Source: Methanosarcinales archaeon
Lineage (GTDB): Archaea; Halobacteriota; Syntropharchaeia; Alkanophagales; Methanospirareceae
Direction: 5' to 3'
Length of the DNA: 5,581 nucleotides
NCBI GenBank assembly: GCA_030621945.1
Contig: JAUXGS010000075.1
Location: 1 to 5,581 of the forward strand
A model generated the notes under the pieces. That model was not told the DNA's origin. It searched no databases and worked only from the letters and a program-made list of their open reading frames with translations. The position numbers and the translations under genes were made by a program. Each line of letters begins with the position of its first letter. Within the stretch, counting starts at the first letter, position 1. Positions 1-5,429 of the stretch are shown one piece after another.

Positions 1-47
1 GCAGCCGAATTGCTCGTTCCAACATCTATACCTATTGTTTTGGCCAT
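1..47 (-). CDS. dnaK: Molecular chaperone DnaK (Hsp70), N-terminal fragment cut by the window edge
   Basis: Reading leftward from the ATG at 47-45 gives MAKTIGIDVGTSNSA. This is the start of the Hsp70/actin-fold ATPase domain: the I-G-I-D-x-G-T-(S/T)-N-S phosphate-1 loop that binds ATP. Only about 15 residues are visible, so the substrate-binding domain and any dnaJ/grpE neighbours lie outside. DnaK is a cytosolic ATP-driven folding chaperone working with DnaJ and GrpE; in archaea it is patchily distributed and usually regarded as acquired from bacteria. The start is well fixed: a GGAGG (complement of CCTCC, 55-59) sits seven bases upstream of the ATG. The gene is divergent from gyrA. Another actin-fold protein is possible on so few residues, but N-S after G-T-S favours Hsp70. 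Confidence 0.82.
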   Translation of the reverse strand, partial: MAKTIGIDVGTSNSA

Positions 48-54
48 TTTTTAG

Positions 55-59
55 CCTCC
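55..59 (-). promoter_or_regulatory. Shine-Dalgarno site of dnaK
   Basis: The minus strand reads TGGAGGC followed by TAAAA and the ATG at 47. GGAGG with a seven-base spacer is a near-ideal match to the anti-SD end of archaeal 16S rRNA and fixes the dnaK start. Confidence 0.75.
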
Positions 60-99
60 ATAATACATTATATCTAATGAATACTATCGCCTTTATCCC

Positions 100-108
100 A
101 TATAAAAG
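100..108 (-). promoter_or_regulatory. Putative TATA box for dnaK (bidirectional AT element)
   Basis: The minus strand reads CTTTTATAT here. A start of transcription about 25 bases downstream would fall near position 79 and give a leader of about 30 bases carrying the SD site. The same bases read ATATAAAAG on the plus strand, so the element could also drive rightward transcription from about 130. Assigned by spacing and composition only. Confidence 0.4.
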
Positions 109-216
109 TTTACAGGCGGTTGGTTTTGGACATGCCTATCCTTCTGATTACCGCAGCGTTTTCCGTTGCTAACGTCCTGTTCTCACTTCTATTTTATGGT
201 CATCACATCAACTCTG

Positions 217-225
217 TTTATATAT
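217..225 (+). promoter_or_regulatory. TATA box of gyrA
   Basis: TTTATATAT is a close match to the archaeal TATA consensus. Transcription would begin near 245-250, giving a 5' leader of roughly 30 bases. That leader (250-279) contains no GGAG/GGTG-like ribosome binding site, unlike the two minus-strand genes in this window that carry perfect SD sites. Confidence 0.6.
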
Positions 226-279
226 CAGTTACAATCATGACCACTACCCTTTATTACGTTCAACCCTATAATTCTAACT

Positions 280-2766
280 ATGGCTATTGATGATAACGAG
301 CGTGAGTTAAACGAGGAACAAGTTGAAGAGCGTGTCATAGAAGTCAGCGTTGAAGACGAGATGAAGAACTCGTATATAGACTACGCGATGAGTGTAATTG
401 TAGGAAGGGCACTTCCTGACGCTCGTGATGGACTAAAACCGGTGCATCGCCGCATATTATACGGCATGCATGAACTTGGTGTCGCACATAATAGACCGCA
501 TAAGAAATCCGCGAGGATAGTGGGAGATGTCATGGGTAAATACCACCCTCACGGTGACGTCGCCATTTACGACACAATGGTAAGAATGGCACAGGATTTC
601 TCTTACCGATACCCGTTGGTAGACGGCCAGGGTAATTTCGGCAGCGTAGACGGAGATTCCGCTGCTGCAATGCGATATACCGAGGCGAGACTGTCAAAGA
701 TAGCTGAGGAGCTGCTGCTTGACCTTGATAAAGATACCGTCGCCTGGAGTCCTAATTTTGATAATAGAATGAAAGAGCCGCAGATTTTACCCGCAAAGTT
801 ACCTAACCTCTTGATAAACGGCTCTTCTGGTATCGCTGTTGGTATGGCTACGAACATGCCGCCACATAATTTAACTGAGGTGGTGGAGGGCGTAATAAGA
901 GTGATAGACGAGCCAGACGTGAGTATTGGTGAGTTGATGCACATAATAACGGCTCCCGATTTTCCCACCGGTGGAATAATTTCGGGCTATGAAGGTATAA
1001 AACGGGCGTATGAGACTGGTAGAGGCAGCATACGGATACGAGCAAAGGCAGATATAGAACAAACGGCTAAAAGAGAGCAAATCATCATAAAGGAGATACC
1101 ATACCAGGTAAACAAGAGCAAACTGATGGAAGAGATTGCGGAGTACGTCCGGAAATACAAGGTGGACAACATTACAGGGTTACGAGACGAATCAGATCGC
1201 AAGGGAATGAGGATTGTCATAACCTTGAGAACGGGCGCTAATGCCCCCATCATTTTAAACAAGCTTTATAAGCACACGCAATTGGAAACCACGTTTGGTG
1301 TGATCAATCTCGCACTCATAGATGGCGAGCCACACGTATTAACGCTCAAGGAGCTCATCGAATGCTACATAAAGCACAGGAAAGAAGTAACGATCCGTAG
1401 GCTGCACTACGAATTAGAGCGTGCTGAGAAGCGGAGACATATATTAGAGGGCCTGATCATCGCAATATCAAACATAGACGAGGTGATAAGGCTCATAAAA
1501 GCGTCACGCGATAGTAAAACTGCTAAATCCGCTCTGATCGAGCAATTTGAGCTGAGTGAGGAGCAGGCGAAAGAGATATTGGATATGCGGCTTTCGCGAT
1601 TGAGTGCCTTAGAGCGTGACAAAATAGAAACCGAGCGGGCAGAGCTCGAAACAAAAATAACGTGGTTAAAGGAGATATTAGCGAGTGAGGCCCGCATATT
1701 TGGCGTTATAAAAGAAGAACTGATAGAGCTGAAGGAGAAGTATGGCGATGCGAGAAGGACAGATATAGAGGAGATGGTGGCGTTAAGCGAGCGAGATTTT
1801 ATAGAAGAGGCGGAAGTAATCCTCTTTTTAACACAGCGTGATTATGTGAAACGAATATCCGCGGATATTTTCAAAGGGCAGCTGCGTGGTGGAAAGGGAA
1901 TAGCCGTGATAGATAGGAAAGAAGACGATGTTGTCGTTAATTTCATACGTGCATCTACAAGGGAACGTCTGATTCTGCTTACCGAATATGGCAGGGCATA
2001 CCAGGTGAAGACCTACGAAATCATTCCAACGAGCCGACATGCGAAAGGGAAACCACTGGTGAATCTTCACGGGCTGAGCGCAGCCATAGAAGAGAAGGAA
2101 AAAATTGTATCTGCTCTTGCTATACCTGAGGATGTGGATAGTGCTATAGAAAACGCGTTTATCGTTTTCGCTACAAAACGAGGCGTGGTAAAGAGAAGCG
2201 CACTCGCGAATCTGAAGGCTATACGCGTTACGGGCATCGTCGCCGTTAGGGTTGATCAACGCAAAGACGACGTGTTAGCCGATGTGGCGCTAATATCCGG
2301 TGGCGAGCAAACGGGTATAATCCTGAGTTCGAAGAAAGGCAAGGCGATCTTGTTCCAGGAAGATGAATTGCGGGAGATGGGCAGATATGCCGCTGGAGTA
2401 CGGGGGATGAGATTGGACCCGGGTGATGAGATAGCAAGTATAGAGGCGGTTGACTTGAGTTTGAGTAATTCAAGACTCGTTACGATAACAGAGAAAGGGT
2501 ATGGAAAAAGAACGAAACTGGATGCGTATCGCGAAACACACCGGGGTGGCAAAGGCGTGATTAGCATTAGAGGTGCAGAACGAAACGGAAACGTAGTGTG
2601 TATCAAGCAAGTAAAGAATGATGACGAATTGATGATTGCTACTTCTGACAATATGGTGACCAAGACTGCGGTGAAAAAAATTTCCGTTCAAGGTAGGAAC
2701 ACGCAGGGTGTGCGGCTGATGAAGGTGAAGGCTGGTGAACGAATAGTGGCGGTGGACGTGGTTTAG
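280..2766 (+). CDS. gyrA: DNA gyrase subunit A (type IIA topoisomerase)
   Basis: Catalytic breakage-reunion subunit of gyrase; with GyrB it forms the A2B2 cytosolic enzyme that introduces negative supercoils using ATP. The whole family plan is visible: N-terminal segment with [20 protein letters not shown] (35-54); winged-helix domain with the YHPHGD quinolone-region motif (88-93); catalytic Arg132-Tyr133 in [10 protein letters not shown], matching E. coli Arg121/Tyr122; tower with [20 protein letters not shown], whose Ile185 matches the DNA-bending Ile174; EIPYQVNK; coiled-coil and exit gate about 358-494; C-terminal DNA-wrapping pinwheel about 510-828 with a GyrA box at 534-540. It is 828 aa against 875 in E. 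coli, lacking the E. coli exit-gate insertion and the acidic tail. The ATG at 280 is the only start upstream of the conserved core (a stop lies in frame at 238-240). gyrB is not adjacent on the visible side. TAG stop, then an in-frame TAA six bases on. Archaeal gyrases are considered of bacterial origin. Confidence 0.97.
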   Translation: MAIDDNERELNEEQVEERVIEVSVEDEMKNSYIDYAMSVIVGRALPDARDGLKPVHRRILYGMHELGVAHNRPHKKSARIVGDVMGKYHPHGDVAIYDTMVRMAQDFSYRYPLVDGQGNFGSVDGDSAAAMRYTEARLSKIAEELLLDLDKDTVAWSPNFDNRMKEPQILPAKLPNLLINGSSGIAVGMATNMPPHNLTEVVEGVIRVIDEPDVSIGELMHIITAPDFPTGGIISGYEGIKRAYETGRGSIRIRAKADIEQTAKREQIIIKEIPYQVNKSKLMEEIAEYVRKYKVDNITGLRDESDRKGMRIVITLRTGANAPIILNKLYKHTQLETTFGVINLALIDGEPHVLTLKELIECYIKHRKEVTIRRLHYELERAEKRRHILEGLIIAISNIDEVIRLIKASRDSKTAKSALIEQFELSEEQAKEILDMRLSRLSALERDKIETERAELETKITWLKEILASEARIFGVIKEELIELKEKYGDARRTDIEEMVALSERDFIEEAEVILFLTQRDYVKRISADIFKGQLRGGKGIAVIDRKEDDVVVNFIRASTRERLILLTEYGRAYQVKTYEIIPTSRHAKGKPLVNLHGLSAAIEEKEKIVSALAIPEDVDSAIENAFIVFATKRGVVKRSALANLKAIRVTGIVAVRVDQRKDDVLADVALISGGEQTGIILSSKKGKAILFQEDELREMGRYAAGVRGMRLDPGDEIASIEAVDLSLSNSRLVTITEKGYGKRTKLDAYRETHRGGKGVISIRGAERNGNVVCIKQVKNDDELMIATSDNMVTKTAVKKISVQGRNTQGVRLMKVKAGERIVAVDVV
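1879..1899 (+). other. gyrA: GyrA box, variant QLRGGKG
   Basis: Residues 534-540 of GyrA are Q-L-R-G-G-K-G. This is the seven-residue motif that distinguishes GyrA from ParC and is needed for right-handed DNA wrapping and negative supercoiling. The E. coli form is QRRGGKG, so the second position is Leu instead of a basic residue. Its presence supports a gyrase rather than a topoisomerase IV assignment. A second, box-like H-R-G-G-K-G lies at residues 754-759 (bases 2539-2556) in a later blade. Confidence 0.85.
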
Positions 2767-2782
2767 TTTTAAATACTTTTTT
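2767..2782 (+). terminator. Possible U-rich transcription terminator of gyrA
   Basis: Directly after the gyrA stop the plus strand is T-rich (TTTT AAATAC TTTTTT). Archaeal RNA polymerase commonly terminates at such U tracts without a stem-loop. No hairpin is evident. The same bases on the minus strand are the A-rich end of the broken propeller gene, so the T-run has a competing explanation. Confidence 0.35.
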
Positions 2783-2950
2783 CTCAACGCCGCGAGAACG
2801 GCACTCATTATCAAACCGAGCAGCACCCCCATGATTTTAAATTCCGGGAATTTGGGTTTGGTTTTCTCTTGATTCAACCGGAGATGCTGTTGATAGGGGT
2901 GCTGCCGGTTCAATCGGAGGTTTTGCTAGCTCTACCGGAGATTCTTTAGC
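2769..2950 (-). pseudogene. Out-of-frame linker and PEF-CTERM sorting tail of the propeller gene
   Basis: Beyond the propeller repeats the minus strand keeps two coding signatures in different frames. From 2950 to 2846, shifted one frame from the repeats, it encodes a 35-residue Pro/Ala/Ser/Glu-rich linker with repeated SPVE, PPIE, SPVE motifs ending Q-T-Q-I-P. From 2847 to 2778, back in the repeat frame, it encodes P-E-F-K, a 17-residue hydrophobic helix (IMGVLLGLIMSAVLAAL) and R-K-K: the layout of the PEF-CTERM signal that archaeosortases process in methanogens. A third frame then gives a TAA at 2771-2769. Restoring the frame would need one added base near 2950, one C fewer in the CCC at 2848-2846, and one A fewer in the A6 run (2782-2777), making the gene end 2 bp from the gyrA stop. 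Either decay or sequence error. Confidence 0.65.
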
Positions 2951-4149
2951 TCTTCGTTTACCTTTACCAACCAAAAGTCACGATCACTAGCATCGTACGA
3001 TTCCGTGCTTCCTGCAATGATGTAGCCGCCATCTGCTGTCTGCCGGACTGCATTTACTCCGTCCAACTCTGTACCGCCAAAGGTCTTGTTCCATTGTTCG
3101 TTCCCCGCAGAATCGGTTTTCAATAGCCAAGCATCAGCAGTATCAACAACGTACGACTCCGTCTCTCCCGCTACTATGTACCCTCCATCTGCTGTCTGCT
3201 GTGCAGAACTTGCACGATCCCAATCAGGACCTCCAAAGGTCTTGTTCCATTGTTCGTTTCCCGCAGAATCGGTTTTTACCAGCCAGGCATCCGGCTTACT
3301 ATTAACACCGTACGGCTCCAGATCTCCTGCAATGATGTAGCCACCATCTGTAGTCTGCTGGACATAACTTGCTCCATCCAAGCCTGCACCACCGAAGGTC
3401 TTGTTCCATTGCTCTCTGCCCTTGGAATCGGTCTTCACCAGCCACATATCACTGCCATAACCCGCAACATACGACCGCGTATATCCTGCAATGATGTAGC
3501 CGCCGTCCGTGGTATGCTGAACAGAGAATGCTACATCACTACCAGTACCACCGAAGGTCTTGTTCCATTGCTCTCTGCCCTTGGAATCGGTCTTCAACAA
3601 CCACATATCACTACTACCCGCACCATATGACCGCGTATAGCCTGCGAGGATGTACCCACCGTCCGTAGTATGCTGAATTGAAATTGCCCAATCTCCATCA
3701 GTTCCACCAAAGGTCTTGTTCCATAGCTCGTTTCCCATTGAATCGGTTTTTATCAACCACGCATCACTCCTACCAGCACCGTAGGAGTCCGTCCCTCCTG
3801 CGAGAATATAGCCACCGTCTACCGTCTGCTGGACTGAAATTGTCCAATCATGGTTGGCACCGCCAAAGGTTTTGTTCCATAGCTCGTTTCCTACTGAATC
3901 TGTTTTTACAATCCGTGCATCGCTCCCACCAGTTTCGAAGGAGTACGTGCCTCCTGCGAGAATATAGCCGCCATCTACAGTTTGCTGAACAGACCGTGCC
4001 ACATCACGGTCAGGACCGCCGAAGGTCATGTTCCATGCCTCTTCAGGCGGTGTCGCTCCACTTACGCATCCGACACTTACGCACGCCATAAACAGAATCG
4101 AGAATGGCAAAACCATCAAAAATTTTCTTCTTCTTCTTCCGCTTTTCAT
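2932..4149 (-). CDS. Secreted seven-repeat beta-propeller-like protein, C-terminally truncated open frame
   Basis: 405 aa. Residues 1-32 form a signal peptide: n-region with RRRRKFL, hydrophobic stretch 10-29, likely cleavage near S-G-A32. Seven tandem repeats of 52-53 residues follow, each starting WN(K/M)TFGG, then a Q-x-T-x-DGGYI(L/I/V)AG strand and ending (W/R)-(L/I)-(V/L/I)-K-T-D-S-x-G. First Trp codons are at 4035, 3879, 3723, 3567, 3408, 3249 and 3093. Seven repeats of this size suggest a closed seven-bladed propeller (inference). Such proteins are common extracellular proteins of methanogenic archaea; ligand and function are unknown and there are no catalytic residues I can name. The start is set by AGGAGGTG five bases before the ATG. 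Repeat 7 loses its closing D-S-x-G and ends V-N-E-E-L-K-N-L-R at a TAG. The bases beyond still encode a linker and sorting tail out of frame, so this open frame is probably a damaged version of a longer anchored protein. Convergent with gyrA, divergent from the regulator. Confidence 0.8.
   Translation of the reverse strand: MKSGRRRRKFLMVLPFSILFMACVSVGCVSGATPPEEAWNMTFGGPDRDVARSVQQTVDGGYILAGGTYSFETGGSDARIVKTDSVGNELWNKTFGGANHDWTISVQQTVDGGYILAGGTDSYGAGRSDAWLIKTDSMGNELWNKTFGGTDGDWAISIQHTTDGGYILAGYTRSYGAGSSDMWLLKTDSKGREQWNKTFGGTGSDVAFSVQHTTDGGYIIAGYTRSYVAGYGSDMWLVKTDSKGREQWNKTFGGAGLDGASYVQQTTDGGYIIAGDLEPYGVNSKPDAWLVKTDSAGNEQWNKTFGGPDWDRASSAQQTADGGYIVAGETESYVVDTADAWLLKTDSAGNEQWNKTFGGTELDGVNAVRQTADGGYIIAGSTESYDASDRDFWLVKVNEELKNLR
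2935..4035 (-). repeat. Seven tandem coding repeats, period 156-159 bp
   Basis: The propeller repeats are visible in DNA with spacings of 156, 156, 156, 159, 159 and 156 bp between successive WN(K/M)TFGG starts. Copies 3 and 4 are closest: 50 bases at 3388-3437 are identical to 3547-3596, offset 159 bp. This suggests recent duplication or gene conversion within the gene. All copies stay in frame. Confidence 0.9.
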
Positions 4150-4154
4150 TTTTT

Positions 4155-4162
4155 CACCTCCT
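4155..4162 (-). promoter_or_regulatory. Shine-Dalgarno site of the propeller gene
   Basis: The minus strand reads AGGAGGTG, then five A and the ATG at 4149. This is a perfect eight-base match to the archaeal anti-SD sequence and decides the start codon. Confidence 0.85.
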
Positions 4163-4170
4163 AAACTTTT

Positions 4171-4188
4171 TGTAGTATTTACACTACA
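4171..4188. promoter_or_regulatory. Palindromic operator candidate TGTAGT-N6-ACTACA
   Basis: Perfect 6-bp arms around ATTTAC, 18 bp in all, typical in size of a site for a dimeric winged-helix repressor. It lies between the SD site of the propeller gene and its TATA candidates, covering the predicted start of transcription (about 4179-4188), where a bound protein would block initiation. The regulator encoded across the divergent promoter is the natural candidate; this is inference from position. Confidence 0.5.
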
Positions 4189-4200
4189 TTATGTTTTTAC

Positions 4201-4216
4201 TTTTATAACTATAAAA
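4201..4216. promoter_or_regulatory. Symmetric AT-rich promoter element TTTTATA-AC-TATAAAA
   Basis: Perfect palindrome with 7-bp arms and a 2-bp centre. On the minus strand it supplies two overlapping TATA-like boxes (TTTTTATAG and TTATAAAAG) placed correctly for a propeller-gene transcript starting near 4179-4188 with a leader of 30-40 bases. Its plus-strand half could act as a second, weaker rightward TATA box. Confidence 0.45.
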
Positions 4217-4242
4217 ACTTTTAATTATCTAAAATGGAAAAA

Positions 4243-4250
4243 TTTATATA
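4243..4250 (+). promoter_or_regulatory. TATA box of the leaderless regulator gene
   Basis: TTTATATA is preceded by purine/A-rich GGAAAAA, consistent with a BRE. From its centre about 26 bases lead to 4273, exactly the ATG chosen for the regulator. This spacing identifies a leaderless transcript and argues against the in-frame ATG at 4234, which lies upstream of the box. Confidence 0.7.
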
Positions 4251-4272
4251 CCCCTCCGCTTTTTACCTAATC

Positions 4273-4881
4273 ATGCACGTGGCAGATCCGAGATCTGATA
4301 TTCTCGACACTTTGAAGCGGAAGAATTCTTCTGTTGACGAATTGTGTTCACAATTGGGAATTTCGCCGACTGCGACGAGGCAGCATCTGTCTATTTTGGA
4401 GCGGGATGGTCTGATAACAAGAACATCGGTGAAGGAAAAATTGGGGAGACCGAAAGTCTTTTATTTGCTCACCGAAAAAGCTGAAAAACTATTCCCTAAT
4501 GCTTATTCCGACTTTTTTAAGTGGATTATCAAGGACATAATAGATAGGGAAGGGCCAGAAGCGGTGAGAACGTTGATGGGGCGATTGGGAACTGAACAAG
4601 CATCGCATTACAAAGGAAGAATGAGGAACGACGGAGATGTGGAGTCGGTCGTGGAAATATTGAGCGAACTGGGGGGATTCGCAGAGATGGAGCGAGAGGA
4701 GGGCCACATATTAATAAAAGAATACAATTGTCTCGTTTATGAGATCGCAATGGAGTTCGGTGAGATCATGTGTGAGTTTAATCGGAGCTTCATCAGTAGT
4801 TTGCTCAATGCACGTGTCGAGCAAAAGAGCTGTATCGCAAATGGAGATAGGTGCTGCTCTTTTGCCGTTGAAGTAGACTAA
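4273..4881 (+). CDS. Winged-helix transcriptional regulator, SufR/COG2345-like, with C-terminal cysteine cluster
   Basis: 202 aa from the ATG at 4273. Residues 4-68 form a winged helix-turn-helix: D-I-L-D-T-L-K-R, then DELCSQLGISPTATRQHLSILERDGLI with the recognition helix at about 33-46, then a wing with K-L-G-R-P-K-V-F-Y-L-L-T. G-R-P-K and T-E-K-A-E-K-L-F-P are typical of the SufR/predicted ArsR-like group. The C-terminal half resembles the ligand-sensing part of those proteins, with cysteines at 153, 167, 187, 194 and 195, the last three in S-C-I-A-N-G-D-R-C-C. In cyanobacterial SufR comparable C-terminal cysteines bind a [4Fe-4S] cluster and the protein represses iron-sulfur assembly genes; here a cluster or a metal is likely but unproven and the targets are unknown. 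No sufBC lies in view. It is divergent from the propeller gene and convergent with the permease genes. It probably acts as a dimer. Confidence 0.82.
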   Translation: MHVADPRSDILDTLKRKNSSVDELCSQLGISPTATRQHLSILERDGLITRTSVKEKLGRPKVFYLLTEKAEKLFPNAYSDFFKWIIKDIIDREGPEAVRTLMGRLGTEQASHYKGRMRNDGDVESVVEILSELGGFAEMEREEGHILIKEYNCLVYEIAMEFGEIMCEFNRSFISSLLNARVEQKSCIANGDRCCSFAVEVD

Positions 4882-4898
4882 CTAAAGTCTTGAAAAGT

Positions 4899-5429
4899 TC
4901 ATCGCTCTATCATTTCAATGACTTTACCCTCGACAATAGAAGCGATAATCATGTAAATGAGCAGCAGTACCACAAACGCCATCCCGAAGTAATAAACCAT
5001 TAACGGCAGTAGCGGAATTTTTATCGCTCGATTATACAGGAAAACGGCAACTAAACCGCTGCGCATACCTTGATCCCGAAGATCTTTCAATAACGGATAC
5101 CAGATATAAATAGGGCCGTGACTCAGCATCCCCGTAGATACGGCTAAGAACCATCCTTTGATGCCCGAGCCTTTACCAACGTACTTCGACACCGTTTTTG
5201 GTTTGACAAAATAATTCACTATACCCATAAGAATTAATATCAGAACCAGTACGGGAACTATCTGAATGAGCACGTTACCACTTGCTTTGAGCGCTTTCTG
5301 TATGCTGTCTGGTTCGAGCAGATAAAGAACGATATAGAGACCGATCACCGCGCCTAAGAAGTATAACCCATAGTAGTAGCCTTCCCCTTTTTTCTTTATT
5401 CCATTCTCTGTGGCTCTTTTCTCTTTCAT
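4899..5429 (-). CDS. Half-size membrane permease, DUF318/ArsP-YraQ type, distal half
   Basis: 176 aa integral membrane protein. Basic cytoplasmic start (MKEKRATENGIKKK), then hydrophobic segments at about 18-38, 52-75, 91-112 and 138-167, with one or two shorter ones between. The stretch T-V-S-K-Y-V-G-K-G-S-G-I-K-G followed by S-T-G-M-L-S-H-G-P-I-Y-I-W-Y-P-L resembles a repeat half of the DUF318 permease family, whose full-length members (about 300 aa, ArsP and YraQ) contain two such halves; ArsP exports organoarsenicals. Substrate here is unknown. The ATG at 5429 is preferred over one at 5576 because the upstream gene ends in TGA within the same ATGA, and the extra 49 residues are an Arg/Tyr-rich out-of-frame reading of that gene. 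The stop is 17 bp from the regulator stop, tail to tail. Confidence 0.68.
   Translation of the reverse strand: MKEKRATENGIKKKGEGYYYGLYFLGAVIGLYIVLYLLEPDSIQKALKASGNVLIQIVPVLVLILILMGIVNYFVKPKTVSKYVGKGSGIKGWFLAVSTGMLSHGPIYIWYPLLKDLRDQGMRSGLVAVFLYNRAIKIPLLPLMVYYFGMAFVVLLLIYMIIASIVEGKVIEMIER

Noticed and set aside
164..174. Short inverted repeat CGTT-GCT-AACG in the dnaK-gyrA intergenic region
   Set aside because: Four-base arms are expected by chance, and it does not overlap either predicted promoter core.
2470..2913. 147-codon minus-strand ORF overlapping the gyrA 3' end
   Set aside because: Only its first part (2778-2847) is meaningful as the PEF-CTERM helix. The remainder is antisense to conserved gyrA sequence and has no protein-like composition.
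2926..2934. TAG-AGC-TAG after the propeller repeats read as pyrrolysine codons
   Set aside because: Read-through stays in a frame giving Q-N-L-R-L-N-R-Q-H-P-Y-Q-Q-H, unlike a sorting-signal linker, and meets no stop after the membrane helix until inside antisense gyrA. The plausible linker is in another frame, so indels explain it better. gyrA also ends in TAG, but an in-frame TAA follows six bases later, so it is uninformative.
2935..4035. Regular 156-159 bp repeats as a CRISPR or satellite array
   Set aside because: The period is a multiple of three, every unit is in frame, and differences between units are mostly silent or conservative, so these are protein repeats.
3086..4164. Plus-strand ORFs opposite the propeller gene
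   Set aside because: They are antisense shadows: they recur with the repeat period and contain no recognisable domain.
4234..4272. Longer start for the regulator at ATG 4234
   Set aside because: The TATA box at 4243-4250 lies inside this extension, and the added residues M-E-K-F-I-Y-P-S-A-F-Y-L-I are outside the conserved winged-helix domain.
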